NCBI GenBank assembly: GCA_940337035.1
Contig: CALNHX010003279.1
Location: 62,001 to 126,000, forward strand
Reading direction: 5' to 3'
DNA from: Agriotes lineatus
Lineage: Eukaryota > Arthropoda > Insecta > Coleoptera > Elateridae
DNA length: 64,000 nt
Part shown: piece after piece, positions 21,252-32,713 of the stretch
How positions within the stretch are numbered: position 1 is the first letter of the stretch
How the letters are laid out: each line of letters starts with the position of its first letter
Position numbers and translations under genes: made by a program
Notes under the pieces: generated by a model
What the model saw: only the letters and a program-made list of their open reading frames with translations
What the model was told of the DNA's origin: nothing
Databases searched by the model: none

Positions 21252-23055
21252 AAACGTTGGGTTCATCTAAAATAGTCTTTTCGCGAATTACTTCGGGTCG
21301 ATTTAACCGAAAAAACTTATTTAAACTTTACTAGTGGACGGGCCGTGTCACGGTTATCGCGTCGCACTCGTTAATAGATCATTGAAATTGGCGAGAGTAA
21401 GAAATGTATATCTTTATTTCAAAATATTTTAATTTAAACTGGCGTTAATGGATCTGACTCAAATTTCCTATAATCTGCCTTTAAAAAAAAGTAATTAAAC
21501 CCGTAAAAGGTTGGGGCAAATTGGGGTTCAATCCCTAACAATAGGTACCTAACTCTTTATTAACAAATTATTATTTATATCGCCCAAAAATTATGTCAAA
21601 TGCAAGTAATAATAATTTATTTAAAAATAGCTATTTGGCATAATTTTTGAGCGACTTAAGTATAATAATAATAATAATAAATGTCGTTTATTGAGCAAAA
21701 ATAAATGAAATTGTTATTTTACAATATACTTGAATTATGAATACATAAGTTGCTCAAAGGGGTAAAGTTCAGGCGTGCTAATCGAATTAGCATACTGTTC
21801 TACCACTTAACCCCAAGGTAAATAAAGAAAACAGATAATTTGTTAAAAAAAGGTATATTGTTGGGTATTGAACCCCAACCCTCGATTAGTTTGCAGCTCC
21901 TTAACCACATAAGTTCTTTTTCGTTTCTACTCTAATTTACGTTTAAAGTGCAGTAATTTAAACTAGAGTATAAATTATTAAATAATTGTGAGTTTTCTGT
22001 GAAAACCGCCCCGATTCATTTTTTTTAATAACAGATTGTACAGGACTTGGATCAGATCCCTAATCACCAAATTAAATTTTTGCATACATTTCTGAAAGAT
22101 AATTTAATGTCGATAATAAATGTTCGAATAATATTGTCTTATTCTTTGCTGAGACTATACATAGAGAGATCGCCAACTTAAATGTGCCTAAATAGATATT
22201 TTTTAATGCATCAAGTAAATGAGATATTCAAGGCGTACTGTTTTAGTAGCCGTACTGTACTCTATACGTATCAACTTCACAAGATACAATATTATTTTTG
22301 TTTTTATTTGCTTTTTAAAATAGATCACTGTAAACTATATTAATCGTCAACATTACTTGAACAATAATTTCCTCTCGTATTAAAATTTTTAAATAAAATC
22401 CGTATATTGTTTATTAATGTTTTTTTTTTCATTATTTGTACATAGCTAATTCTATATTCATTATAGAATTTTGTGAGAATAAAGTGGGGACAATCCGTAT
22501 TCCGTATAATCTTGCGCTCATCGGTGAACTTTTTGTTGAAATTATATTAGAAACCTCTTATGTAATTTTTATAGGTACCTAGCTACCTATTAAATGTTTA
22601 AAAGTGTTGCATGTGAAACTTATAAAACCTTTATTTTACTTGGTACCAGTTCATCCGATTGACAACAAATGTTTTAAATAATAACAAAACAAACCAAAGA
22701 ATATACACCTATATTTAATATTCTTTGTAACTAACTTAACTTAGATGTAAGCAGAATCAAACTACTTAAATATTCTTTGGCAGAATACAAGTTTATTTCG
22801 GGTAGGTACAACCATTGTAAAACTATTGGAATTGTAGAGAGAAAGTTCTTGCAACACTGTTATAGCTCAAGAATGCTAATGACGCATTTACATGCTGAAT
22901 GCCACTGATAAGGTAAGCACTTTGACGCTAGGAGCTCCCAGCGGCATTTTCGAACAAAAAATGATATATTTAACCAAGTAAATAGTTATGCAACCCAAAT
23001 CACAGCATATACGTTATAGCCCATAACGCTGTCCTTCTTCCCCTATCTATATTCT
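21252..23055. other. AT-rich stretch with tRNA-like fragments
   Basis: No coding feature. A (TAA)n microsatellite lies at about 21661-21681. Three short strings resemble tRNA parts: GGGGTTCAATCCC near 21520 (plus strand), TTAAGTGGTAGAACAG (minus, near 21800) and, on the minus strand near 21855-21915, TGGTTAAGGAGCTGC..GGGTTCAATACCC, which has both A- and B-box-like sequence. The last is the best candidate for a SINE head. The rest is unremarkable. Confidence 0.45.
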
Positions 23056-23059
23056 TTGG

Positions 23060-23440
23060 TTGCAGACTGAAAGTATCAAAACGCAGGTAAAAGAATGTAG
23101 TTCAAAACGTGACCAACGAGCTTCTGTAGATGGCGCCAAGTGGACAAGCCGCCACTGTGCTAGTTTATGTATTATTTTCCTCAAAACGGCTGTAGCACCG
23201 AGGTGAAATTTTCTAAGTACCTGGAAATTATATTTTCTAGGGCATACAAAATCGATTTTTTTATTTTCGCGGAAAAATATTCTTTGACGCAAAAATATAA
23301 CAACCGTTAGAATAAAAAAAATATTTTTCAAAAATAGAGGGGGGAGGGGGCCGGTGCGCTTACATATATCCACGAGTGAAATATTTTTTTGCATATTCAT
23401 ATGCTCCATTATGCACTGAGCAATTCAGTGAAAACCCCAG
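23060..23440 (-). repeat. Repeat related to the transposon in the P-type intron
   Basis: Read on the minus strand, 23350-23090 parallels 7500-7770: a run of pyrimidines before CTATTTTTGAAAAAT, then AAAAAAATCGA..TATGCC, GAAAATTTCACCT, and GCCGTTTTGAGGAAAA, then CCAAGTGGACA (plus strand here, 7760 region there). It is probably a divergent or truncated copy of the same non-autonomous element. No open frame. Confidence 0.6.
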
Positions 23441-23459
23441 CTACCTATCTTGTTTTGTT

Positions 23460-24195
23460 TATTAATTAAAGGGGTTTAAATTTTCAAACTTCAAAGCTTC
23501 GTAGAGGGCGCCACAGATAATTAATGACATTCTTTAAAAAACAGATCGATAGCCCTTTTCGGGGTCTATCAGTGTATGAAGTTTAAACAAATTCCTGTGG
23601 GCAGTTTTTGAGAAATGATTTTTAGAAAATTTCCAAAATTTTGAAAATTTGTAATTTAGGCCCCTTAATATTTTTCAAAACACTTTTTATATCACCCCAT
23701 GTTAGCCTTCATATACTATTCAGAAAAAAAAATCAATTGAATCGATTCATCCGTTTTTGAGTAATAGGGCGTTAAACTCAAAATTTTCAAAAAATCATAG
23801 CGCCCTTCATTTTAAACCTAGCGAGTTCGGCAAAAAACTAACAGATTTGTCTTATGACCCTCTATCGTTATCCGCGATAAAAATTTTAATCACGTAAACA
23901 GTGATACCAAAAAAACATGCGTAACTTCCGCTTCCGGTTTCGGATTTTTTTGAAAAGCTTATTTTGTCGATGAATTTTTGATACACCCCCGCATTCCAAA
24001 GCGCATCAAAATCGGAGCATACTTTCGGCTGTAGGAGCGTCACCCACCCACATACCCACACACAGACAGACATTTTTTAAAAACCACTTTTTTGGGTTCC
24101 TAGAGGCCCAAAACGGATATTTCTGTGAAAATCTCGATTTCCAAAATTTTCATGATTCCAAGACTTCCCTATACCTATGGGTATGGGAAAGTAAA
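23460..24195 (+). repeat. Interspersed repeat with terminal hairpin
   Basis: AT-rich sequence with the strings GAGTAATAGGGCG and ACTTCCGCTTCCGG. Then come an ACCCACACACAGACAGACA tract (24048-24073), a stretch TTGGGTTCCTAGAGGCC, and an end CTTCCCTATACCTATGGGTATGGGAAAG, which is a hairpin at about 24165-24190. The architecture (CA/CAGA tract, conserved ~100 bp, terminal hairpin) parallels the ends of repeat family A (52-80, 59988-60015). Frames here are fortuitous. Confidence 0.5.
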
Positions 24196-25070
24196 AAGGT
24201 ATTAACAAATCTACTAGGTGAAAATATAATTATGAAATAATGCAAGTATACAGTCATTGAAGAGATTATGGAATATGGTTTCATTAGATACAAGAAAGAA
24301 GAATATAATAATATTTAAATGGAATTGGATTACTTAACACATACAAGGAATAATTAATATTAATTACTGAATTTGATGATTGTACGGAGGACGAGTCTAT
24401 CATTTGACGGAAGTTTCTGATGTGACTGATTGATTTGAATTGTTCTATTTGGTTGATTCTTACAAAGTAGGAGCTGGGGAAAATAGAAGATTAGTTTGGG
24501 TACCATCTGTTAGTGGAAACTTACCAGGAGGCTGTTCGATTGACAGTAGCATACAAAAGTGTAAGCAACCAGGGCCAGGGTTTTAACAGGTCGGAGTTTG
24601 TTGGACAGTTGGAGGAGCATCGAGGCTGCTCTATCAATAAGTTGAGCTGTAAACGTCGGGAGCAGTAGTGTTTTGAGGTGACTAGCAGTGAAAATAAGAC
24701 GAATTCAGGTTGGTCTGAATTAGTTCTATAGAAGAATATTTAATAAAAAAACAATTAAATGAGTGAAATAAATTTATCACAGTACTTACTTTAGTGAATT
24801 GAGTCATTGATTTGTGAGTAGAAAGAATATTTGTCAATTTTTGGTTTGATTATTGTTTGATAGTTGTTTAAAGTCAAACTGACATTTAGTATCAGTCAAT
24901 AATTAAAAGTCATTATAAAATTAGAATATCAAAGAACAGACAATAAGAGTCTCAAATGCATTACATTTATTAAACAGAATAAAATAACTAAATTTCAAAT
25001 TAAATCAATTTAAAAGAAAATAGTAGAGGTAATATTACGCAATTAAATAAAAGGCGTCTCAACTTTATAA
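24196..25070. other. No recognisable feature
   Basis: AT-rich. I see no frame over 60 codons and no repeat that I can match elsewhere in the window. Confidence 0.5.
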
Positions 25071-25465
25071 GCTTTTATCTACTCCAGTGGGATAAGTAAC
25101 TCATTATGTCATTCATTTGACACTATTTCCGTTAGGTAATGAAGCTCATTACACCCCTCAGTTATGTAATGGTTTCATTACGCAACTGAGTTGTGTAATG
25201 GTTTCATTACCTAACTGAAATAGTGTTAAATGAATGACATAATGACATTTGCCTACTAAAATATTTTTGAAAATGACAGATCTGACATTTCTCTTAATGC
25301 ACTTTTCTCAATTTTAGGCAGTCGTAGATAAAATTTTGTACAATACATGTGTGATAATGCATCATTAATATACTTGTGTGCTTACATAACTCGTGCTACG
25401 CACTCGTTTGTAACTTACACACACGTATATTAATGATGCTCTTATCCCACTTGTATAGTAAATAA
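25071..25465. mobile_element. Fold-back MITE, copy 1
   Basis: Begins near 25074 with ATCTACTCCAGTGGGATAAG and ends near 25463 with the inverted CTTATCCCACTTGTATAGT. Inside are further palindromes built on TAATGAAGCTCATTA, CATTACCTAACTGAAATAG and ATTAATATAC..GTATATTAAT. The first 265 bp recur inverted at 32714-32990. Confidence 0.65.
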
Positions 25466-25975
25466 CTATTACATAATTATGAAGCAACTAACTGTGGGGC
25501 TTGTAAAACTACAATAAGCCAAGCCACCATTCCAATATATATCACAACCATAATCAAAGTATCTCTATAACTTGTATCGTGAAAGTGAAAAGCGCTAAAG
25601 TGTCTCCTCAATTAATCAATAAACTGGGCTCATTAAGCTCAAGATGAGTCCAGATGTGAAAAGTTACGTTTGATTTATTCTACTTGAATTGAAATAGCAC
25701 ACGGGTCTCGTGCCAGCTAACAGGCCGGACTAGAATATTAGACGCAAACGCCGGCAGCGAAGGGGTCGCTAAAATGAGCTTCTATGATATGCTATCGCTT
25801 AAATTGCGTCGTTCCCAGACCGCGGAGGCCTCAGCAGAATTGATACGCTAATTGGTGTGCTTAAATGCAGCTCTCGTGTAAATAGGAAGAAAATACAACC
25901 AATGTTTTCGCCGACAGTGCGCTCTTAAAGTAAGTTGTGCGAATAAGCCCCATTTGCTATTTTTACAATTAATAA
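25466..25975. other. Unassigned, GC-richer island
   Basis: Around 25690-25870 the sequence is markedly GC-richer (GCCGGCAGCG, ACCGCGGAGGCC) than the AT-rich surroundings, but has no open frame over 60 codons. Possibly a host exon or regulatory fragment; I cannot say which. Confidence 0.3.
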
Positions 25976-26095
25976 ACAGCGGCAACACGAAAGGCAATTA
26001 CTGGCATAGAGCAACTGAAGTTTGCTTTACAATTAACAGCGGCAATACAAAAGGTAATTAGCGGCATAAAGCAACTGAAAGTTGTTATGAAATGG
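25976..26095. repeat. Tandem duplication, 60-bp unit
   Basis: Two adjacent units starting ACAGCGGCAA at 25976 and 26036, both continuing through GGCAATTACTGGCAT/GGTAATTAGCGGCAT and GCAACTGAA. About 85 percent alike by eye. Confidence 0.8.
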
Positions 26096-27046
26096 AAGAT
26101 ATTAATTGACACAATAATTGATAAGCGCGAAGGCACGATACGAAGTGCTATTAGTGCCATTTACACGTACACTCTCATCGCGAAGGTTTGGAGCGAAACT
26201 CCAAACGTGCACGCCGGGGCGCGGGCAAGTAATGCACGCGCTAATCGTAACACTCCAGGCATGCACACTGATCTGCAGTTTTAGAGCGTACAATCCAAAA
26301 CTTTTAGTGTAAATGCGATTTCGTCAAGTATTGATGTGGCGTGTGGAATTTTAGAAATTCTAAAAGTTTTGGGTTAGCGCTTGGTTGATCAGAATAATAA
26401 AAATGTCCAAGAAAAAAAAAGTGTGTGCAGTTGCATGAAAGTGGCCTTTGATATCTAAAATTTCATGAGTGTACTTGCAAAATTCACCTTTGTCTAGGAA
26501 TGTATTTACAAAAAGTTCCTAAAACAAATAGGTTAAGGGTGTGACATTTACTACCCATCTGTCATAAATGTTGTAAATAACTGCTTTTAAGGATATTATA
26601 CAAATACTGTGTTGAATACTATTGACGTAGCGTTTACTAATGGATATCTTTATTACATTTTATGAAACTTCTGAATAGAATTTCTAGAAAAATATCTACT
26701 TTGACACTGACAATGAGAAATATTAAATGCCATTTTTAAATTCAAATCTGCCAGTATGCAGGCGTGGAAACCTTTGCAAAACAAAATACAGAATCCCTAG
26801 TAGAAAAATTATATGCACATACCAACTTCAAAAAAATTGAAATGTTTTGTGTTTCCTGAATGCCCTATACTAGAGTTGCTTGAAAATGATCCATATGATC
26901 ATAGACATGGGAAAGATTTATACATTTCTATAAACTTTTCGAATGTATCTTTTGCTTAATACCGTGAGTAGGACATGGTAATTTTTAAAGGATTATTTAA
27001 ATACTAGCAGTCCAGTGAGACAAATGTCTCATTTAATAAAACAAAA
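26096..27046. other. No recognisable gene
   Basis: Frames around 26087-26312 overlap on both strands and look fortuitous. A loose inverted pair CCAAAACTTTTAG (26294) / CTAAAAGTTTTGG (26355) and a small GAGACAAATGTCTC palindrome (27017-27030) are present. Otherwise AT-rich filler. Confidence 0.4.
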
Positions 27047-27218
27047 AAGACCGTTTTGCAAATAGAACGCGTATTAAATAAAAACTGTACCCAGACCTGG
27101 AATGTGTCAAAGTGATTGCCTAACCGATCGACGCTTTAAGGCGCAGAGGGTCGCAGCTCCGTTTGGCTGCTGAAACATTTTTATTTAATACGCGTTCTAT
27201 TTGAAAAACGCTCTTTCT
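27047..27218. mobile_element. MITE, about 170 bp
   Basis: Terminal inverted repeats of about 38 bp: AAAGACCGTTTTGCAAATAG at 27047 and CTATTTGAAAAACGCTCTTT ending near 27217, with perfect ACGCGTATTAAATAAAAA / TTTTTATTTAATACGCGT inside. The centre (GGCGCAGAGGGTCGCAGCTC) is GC-richer. No target duplication is clear. Confidence 0.75.
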
Positions 27219-27301
27219 TGTGATTCCTGACCTGACATGACCATTCCAAACATATAACTTTAATAACTTTTTTCTCTATCTCTTACGGTTTGGCTGCTGA
27301 A

Positions 27302-27385
27302 ACAGCGTCCCAGACAGACAAAACGGCGTCCCAGACAGACAAAACTGCGTCCCAGACAGACAAAACAGCGTCCCGGACAGACACG
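27302..27385. repeat. Minisatellite, four 21-bp units
   Basis: Unit ACAGCGTCCCAGACAGACAAA repeats four times with single-base changes (ACGGCG, ACTGCG, CCGGAC). Unit 1 follows a TTTGGCTGCTGAAAC string that also occurs inside the adjacent MITE (about 27161). Confidence 0.85.
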
Positions 27386-27604
27386 TCTATTAGATAAAGG
27401 ATAAGTACCGGGTGACCATAAATGGTTGTGATTGTTTTTCTTAGGTTGACACTGTTAATGTTGGTTACCCTGCTGTCAATTTTAAGTCTATGTCAAATTC
27501 GACGTTAGCAGGTTAAGTTTTGTGTCAGTTTGTGTCAAAACTGACTGAAAACCTAACCTGGAACAAAGAAAGGGGTCAACACTAGAGAAAACCCTAGAGC
27601 TTCA

Positions 27605-27892
27605 AGAAAAACAGAAAAAAAGACATAGTGATTAAAGGCCTGGTGGAAAAAGAACAATGTAATTTTGAAATGATTTAAAAAGAACTAGGTATTACTGGTT
27701 CTGTCACTGAAGCATATAAAATTGGAAGAAGTGAACAAAATAAGATAGGAAGAGAAAATTCAAATATCGAGAAGCAAACTTAAAGTTAAGAGTATTTATA
27801 TAGATAATGATCTCACAAACAAAGACATCAAAATACTAAAAAAAGTTAAAGCAATTGCGACAGAGGAAATAAATACAGTAGTAAGATTAAAA
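27605..27892 (+). pseudogene. Decayed LINE ORF1 fragment (old copy, part 1)
   Basis: Reading across stops gives VIKGLVEKEQCNFE, LGITGSVTEAYKIGRSEQN, VKSIYIDNDLTNKDIKILKK and IATEEINTVVRLK. This parallels the C-terminal half of ORF1 at 13749-14657 (VVSGLKIERS, KEAHKMGESV, ERIYINNDQTR). The text stops at VVRLK where the RTE-like LINE inserted, and resumes at 30580 with KIGQQKLIIDGKLYQW. Confidence 0.7.
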
Positions 27893-27893
27893 C

Positions 27894-28347
27894 TGGCAGA
27901 AACGGCGTAGCAATGATAGTGCCTAACAAACTCGCAAAATACGTACATGAATATGAACCCATAAATGACCGACTCATAAAAATCACTTTACTGGCAAAAC
28001 CAACTAATTTCCACATCATATTGGCTTACATGCACACTAAAGATGCGGCCGACGATGAAATAGAGTATCCCTATAACACTCTTGAGCAGAAAACCGCAAG
28101 CATAGCAATAGGCGATTTTAATGCTAAAATTGGTAGCACAACGAACGACGCTGTACGAAACGTAGGGAATTACGGACTTGGCATTAGAAACCACAGAGGA
28201 GACCGCCTGATACAATTTGCAATTGATAATAATTTGTCAATTGTTAATACTATGTTTAAACACCATCCTAGGCGCATATCTACGTGGCTTAGTCCTGATG
28301 GACAATATAAAAATCAGATTGATTTCATGACGATTAGTAACAGATGA
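27894..28347 (+). pseudogene. RTE-like endonuclease, truncated
   Basis: Reads NGVAMIVPNKLAKYV, then SIAIGDFNAKIGS (metal/nucleotide-binding Asp-Asn pair), YGLGIRNHRGDRLIQFA, RRISTWLSPDGQYKNQIDFMTISNR. This is the C-terminal half of an apurinic-type endonuclease. The N-terminal Asn and Glu active-site blocks are missing. The frame ends at 28347, before the expected SDH block (a CDHKLLWANFK-like text follows in another frame at about 28399). Confidence 0.8.
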
Positions 28348-28526
28348 AAATCATAATTCAAAAATGTCAAAGCGCATCAAGGCGCAGTGTGTGGGTGTGA
28401 TCATAAATTGCTATGGGCTAATTTCAAAATGAAGCTGGGAACACCTAAAAAGTCTTCAATCGGGAAGAGAATGGAGATTCACGATCCTAATTTCTCAAAA
28501 CTCTAAATGATTAGGAATTACCGAAC

Positions 28527-30509
28527 TTGGATGGTGACGTAAATCAAACATGGGAGAATATCAAATCCTGGATTACAAAATCCGTGGAAAAATGTCGAGC
28601 TACAAGAACACCGAAGAAGAAGCATTGGATGACTGACAACACTCTTCGTCTCATCGAAGAACGTAGAGAGACCAAATTACAAGGCGGTTCCGACGAAAAT
28701 CGATTGATGAAACTCCAACAACTCAATAGGGAAATTAAACGCTCTTGTAAACGGGATAAAAACAAGCATTTAGAGAACATCTGCGCAGAACTGGAGCAAC
28801 ACGCTAATCGTAACTAATCAAGAGAACTTTTTGATAAGGTGCGGTACTTATCTAGAGAATTCAAACCTCGCTCACAAACCATCAAAGACGAGAACGGGCA
28901 AGTAATAAATGATGCTGAAGGAATCGCCGATGTATGGAGGAAATACTGCCTGAACTTATATAAGGGTGGCTCCCTACAAGCACTCACTTCAACACTTGGA
29001 ACGGAAATGGAACCCACTATCTTGAAGTCAGAAGTGGAAAGAGCAATACACTCACTGAAAAGCAACAAGGCACCCGGATCTGATGATATAACTGCCGAAG
29101 TCATACAATCTATGAAAGCCACCGGCATAGAGATAATGTACAAATTATGCAACAAAATATGGGAGACCGGTGAATGGCCAGAAGATTGGAAGGAATCCAT
29201 ATTTGTTCCACTGCTTAAAAAAGGATTCCCCACAGACTGTAACAACTACAGAACGCTATCCTTAATATCGCATGCTAGCAAAATTATGCTTAACATAATA
29301 CATGCAAAACTCAAGCCATTCTTAATGCCTGAGATCTCTGAAGAACAGGCGGGCTTCGTTCCCGGGAAGGGTACCAGGGAGCAGATATTGAACACCCGAC
29401 AGCTAATCGAGAAGGCCAGAGAGTTTAACGTCCCCATGTATCTGTGTTTTGTCGGTTATACCAAGGCGTTTGACAAAGTCAAGTGGGACTTCTTGTGACA
29501 AATATTGAGGAAAATGGGAACCCCTGACCATCTGATAATCTTCATAAAATCTTTATACGAACGAAATACGGCCAGAGTGCGAATTGGAAAAACATATTCG
29601 ACTAGATTTAATACTGAGGCTGGAGTTAGACAGGGATGTATACTCTCTCCAACTTTGTTTAACATATACAGTGAGTATATAATGAAAAGAGTGCTGGATG
29701 GATGGGAAGGTGGTATCTCAGTCGGTGGCAAGAAGTTCAATAATCAAAGGTATGCTGACGATACACTGATTATTACTGCGAGCGTCCAGGAAATGGACTA
29801 TATCATGAGGAGGTTGACCAGGATAAGTGAGGAATATGGACTGCGTCTGAATAATAACAAGACCAAAGTCGTGATAGTGAACAAAGCGGACAACAACTCT
29901 CTCCACTTGCAGAACGTTGCTGGCTTTGAAGTGGTTGATAAATATATATATTTAGGCTCTTCATTAACGAACGGCGGAGAGAGCGAAAGTGAAGTAAGAC
30001 GCAGAATAAACATCGCGCGATCGGCAACCACTAAACTTACCAAAATTTGGAAGGACACTAACATCACTAAGAACAAGAACACAAAACTTAGACTAGTACA
30101 AACGCTCATATTCCCCATAGCCACATACGCATCAGAAACGTGGTCACTGAAGAAGTCAGACAAATCCCGTATCGAAGCCTTCGAAATGTGGGTATACCGA
30201 CGTCTCCTCAGAGTATCATGGACGGAACATAGGACGAATACATCGATATTGAACGAATTGCATATCACCACCCGGTTGCTAAGAATGATCAATCGCTCTT
30301 ACCTTCAGTATCTCGGTCATATTTCCAGGCGAACAGGAACAATCGAAAAATTTATAATTGAAGGCAAGGCAGAAGGCAAGAGGCCAAGAGGCAGATCGCC
30401 AACTCGTTGGACTAATCGAGTTGAAGATCTGCTACACACAGGGTTGCACGATGCCATCCAACTAGCTCAGGACAGGGACAACTGGAGAATCACTATCGAT
30501 TTCCTATAA
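28527..30509 (+). pseudogene. RTE-like reverse transcriptase with stop codons and a lost catalytic Asp
   Basis: The linker 28527-28817 (WENIKSWITKSVEKC, PKKKHWMTDNTLRLIEERR) ends in a stop. The next frame, 28839-29498, has SLKSNKAPGSDDITAEVI, LLKKGFPTDCNNYRTLSLI, EEQAGFVPGKGTREQI, and motif A as FVGYTKAFDKV, where the catalytic Asp (normally F-x-D-Y) is Gly. A TGA at 29498-29500 (expected Trp, WDFL-W-QIL) interrupts the same frame, which resumes at 29505. GVRQGCILSPTLFN, RYADDTLII (near 29752) and a C-terminal part RSYLQYLGHISRR, GRSPTRWTNRVEDLL follow. A single Trp-to-stop change, one other stop and the motif A change suffice to inactivate it. Confidence 0.88.
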
Positions 30510-30579
30510 TTTCAATTACAATGGTGTCACCAAACCCTCTCGAGGGTAATTGGACCGAGGAGGAGGAGTAAGATTAAAA

Positions 30580-31080
30580 TAGGCCAACAAAAGTTGATAA
30601 TAGATGGTAAACTGTATCAATGGGATGTTACTGAGAACACACTCAAGGGCAAACAAAATAAATTAGAAAACGAAAATTAGCAGCCCAATATAAAGAAATG
30701 ATGACAACTGCAATGGAAATCCATGGTTTTAAATGAAATATCAAAATATAAAGGTAAAAAAAGAAGAAAAAAAAAACAGAATAGCAACATGGAACGTAAA
30801 TGAGTTATTAATACCAGGAAAAATAATGGAATTGGCTAATGAAATAAAGAGATATTGACATGGTTCTGTTTGCAGTGCAAAATATCTAGCCAAGTCAATA
30901 AAGCACAGAGTTAAGATATTTTATGGAATTGCAATTTAAAACAATAATAAAAGTATTAAATGCATTGGTAATGAGATGCGAGAAGTAGTAATTAAACTGA
31001 TAATAGCACGCATAAGCAAAGCATATTTCAGAGTTTGAATAAAGTAATATAATTAAATAAAATAGGTTTGTGCATATTTA
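30580..31080 (+). pseudogene. Decayed LINE ORF1 end and ORF2 start (old copy, part 2)
   Basis: After the RTE-like insert the old LINE continues: KIGQQKLIIDGKLYQWD (end of ORF1), then at 30775 NRIATWNVNELLIPGKIMELANEIKRY, matching the endonuclease start KIGTWNIQGLNKEGKLKQLVQEM of the intact copy. It becomes unreadable after about 30960-31080. Confidence 0.7.
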
Positions 31081-32439
31081 ACGCCAGGCCAAACAAAATT
31101 AATTGACACAAAAGGTTTGTTATTTGCAGACTAAAGGAGCGTAATTATTAATAAACGTACAGGTCAGTGAATGGTAAGCAATCTGAAAGGTAAATGAGAT
31201 CGGAATAAAGGATAATAGAAAATTGCAAAGAGCAATCCCGAAATTTGGCAACGTGTGTAAATTTGAACCCAATTTTCAGTGCATTAATAAAACAAAGTGA
31301 AAAAGCAGATCAGTGATGGTAAAACATTTGTGTGCGTAACGGAAGGAACAATGATAGTTATAAGCAAAGGACAATATTTTTAGATTTAAAAAAATATTAA
31401 TTTAAGGTTTATGTAATCAAACTTTACCCCATTTGTATATTTTGCTATCAAAACTAGTTTCTATTTAACAAAAATTATCGCTGTAACAGCAACGCGATGC
31501 GTTTTTGTAAAATAAGGGGAACAATTGAAATAATAAATTAAGACAGTTTGATCGAAATTGTGCTCCCTTGAATTTAATATTTTTGCAAATAAAAAGTGTT
31601 TACCAGTTATAAAAAGTGTTACATTTTATTGTACACATCACCGTGCACCAGTGGAAGTGTTTGTGGCAGTTTCCGCGCAATAAAATTAGAAATTTTCCAT
31701 CTTATATTCGAATGAAGATGGGCAGCCGACATCTGAAATTTTAGAGCTTCAATTCCGGCACAATTAAGCAGCTGAAGCTGAATTTTACGAGATAGGAATT
31801 AGCTATAAATCGGGTATCAGAGTTCGGGAAACTTATTAAAATACGAGATTGAACGTTGCTGAAGAGGCCTATCGCATATTCAAGGGTCCAGCTACGCCGT
31901 AATAATCCATAAAAGCTTTGGCGTCAGTAAGCATCAGATACAAGTGAATGGTTGGCGTCCTATCTACGTCATTCCTGTAACAATAAAGTGGAGGTTTTGT
32001 TGCCAAGCGATAATTGAGTCAAATTACCCGATGATTCCTTGTTAACTTCACGATTTTTTAGCATTCAAGTAATCGCTGTTGCACTGGCAAAGTGTTTGTG
32101 TCATTTGACAGATTGTAGAATTTATCTACCAGAACCGCGTATATGAGCTACTCAAGGACGAATAATCTAAAATAAACTACTAATTTGTGAATATATTGAA
32201 ATTCTGAACCCAACCTGAGATAAGCAGTTTTGTGGTTTGCCGAGAGCTAGCTTAAATAATATTGCAGTTCAATAAAATATTAAGAAAGGGGCATTTAACC
32301 ATTTTATTTTGAACATCAGCTAATACATTTCATTTTAACTAGCCTTAAATTACCGACAGGCAAAAGTGAGCACAGTATAAAATCAACCTGAGAATTGTGT
32401 GGTGATTTTCCCGAATTTAACTTCTTAATTTTGTACCAA
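31081..32439. other. Unassigned insertion material
   Basis: 1.36 kb with no frame over 60 codons. It separates two parts of the old LINE endonuclease, so at least some of it must be inserted DNA. The stretch 31640-31990 is less AT-biased but shows no motif I recognise. Confidence 0.4.
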
Positions 32440-32711
32440 AATAATTTATTTATTTATTTCGCACTCAGCCAACAGCCGTTAGGCCAATTATAGGCGTCGC
32501 TGTGCATTTATGGGGACTTCCAACCCCACTAACGACTGTCATAATGTTATTATGACATCCGAGACCAACTATTTCCGTGGCAGCCGTACCACGAGGCGCC
32601 GAGAGAAGCAGCCGTGGAACTCCCATCCAAGTTCTGACCAGAAAGAGCGTTGCTTAACTCTACTGATCGAACGTGGACGCTTGTTCAAGCTACACCACCC
32701 GGGAGCCATAA
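32440..32711 (-). repeat. 5S-rRNA-derived SINE
   Basis: On the minus strand the head resembles 5S rRNA: GTTCGATCAGTAGAGTTAAG then CAACGC near 32650-32675 and AGAACTTGGATGGGAG at 32619-32635, corresponding to the 5S segments CCGATCACCGAAGTTAAGC and AGTACTTGGATGGGTGAC that contain the A box, intermediate element and C box of the internal promoter. An unrelated ~150-bp body follows, then a tail of ATAAATAAATAAATT near 32443-32459. 5S-headed SINEs belong to the SINE3 type, rarer than tRNA-headed ones. The plus-strand 81-codon frame across it is fortuitous. Confidence 0.75.
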
Positions 32712-32713
32712 TA

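Larger units (their letters stand above)
27893..30567 (+). mobile_element. RTE-like LINE, 5'-truncated, with 12-bp target duplication
   Basis: GTAAGATTAAAA occurs at 27881-27892 and again at 30568-30579, exactly bounding the insert. It starts in the middle of the endonuclease (GRNGVAMIVP), as target-primed reverse transcription often leaves. It ends in GAGGAGGAG without poly(A), as RTE-type elements often do. It lies in ORF1 of an older LINE. Confidence 0.88.

Noticed and set aside
27990..30292. Minus-strand frames up to 164 codons opposite the RTE-like LINE
   Set aside because: Antisense shadows of the coding strand, which carries clear endonuclease and RT motifs.
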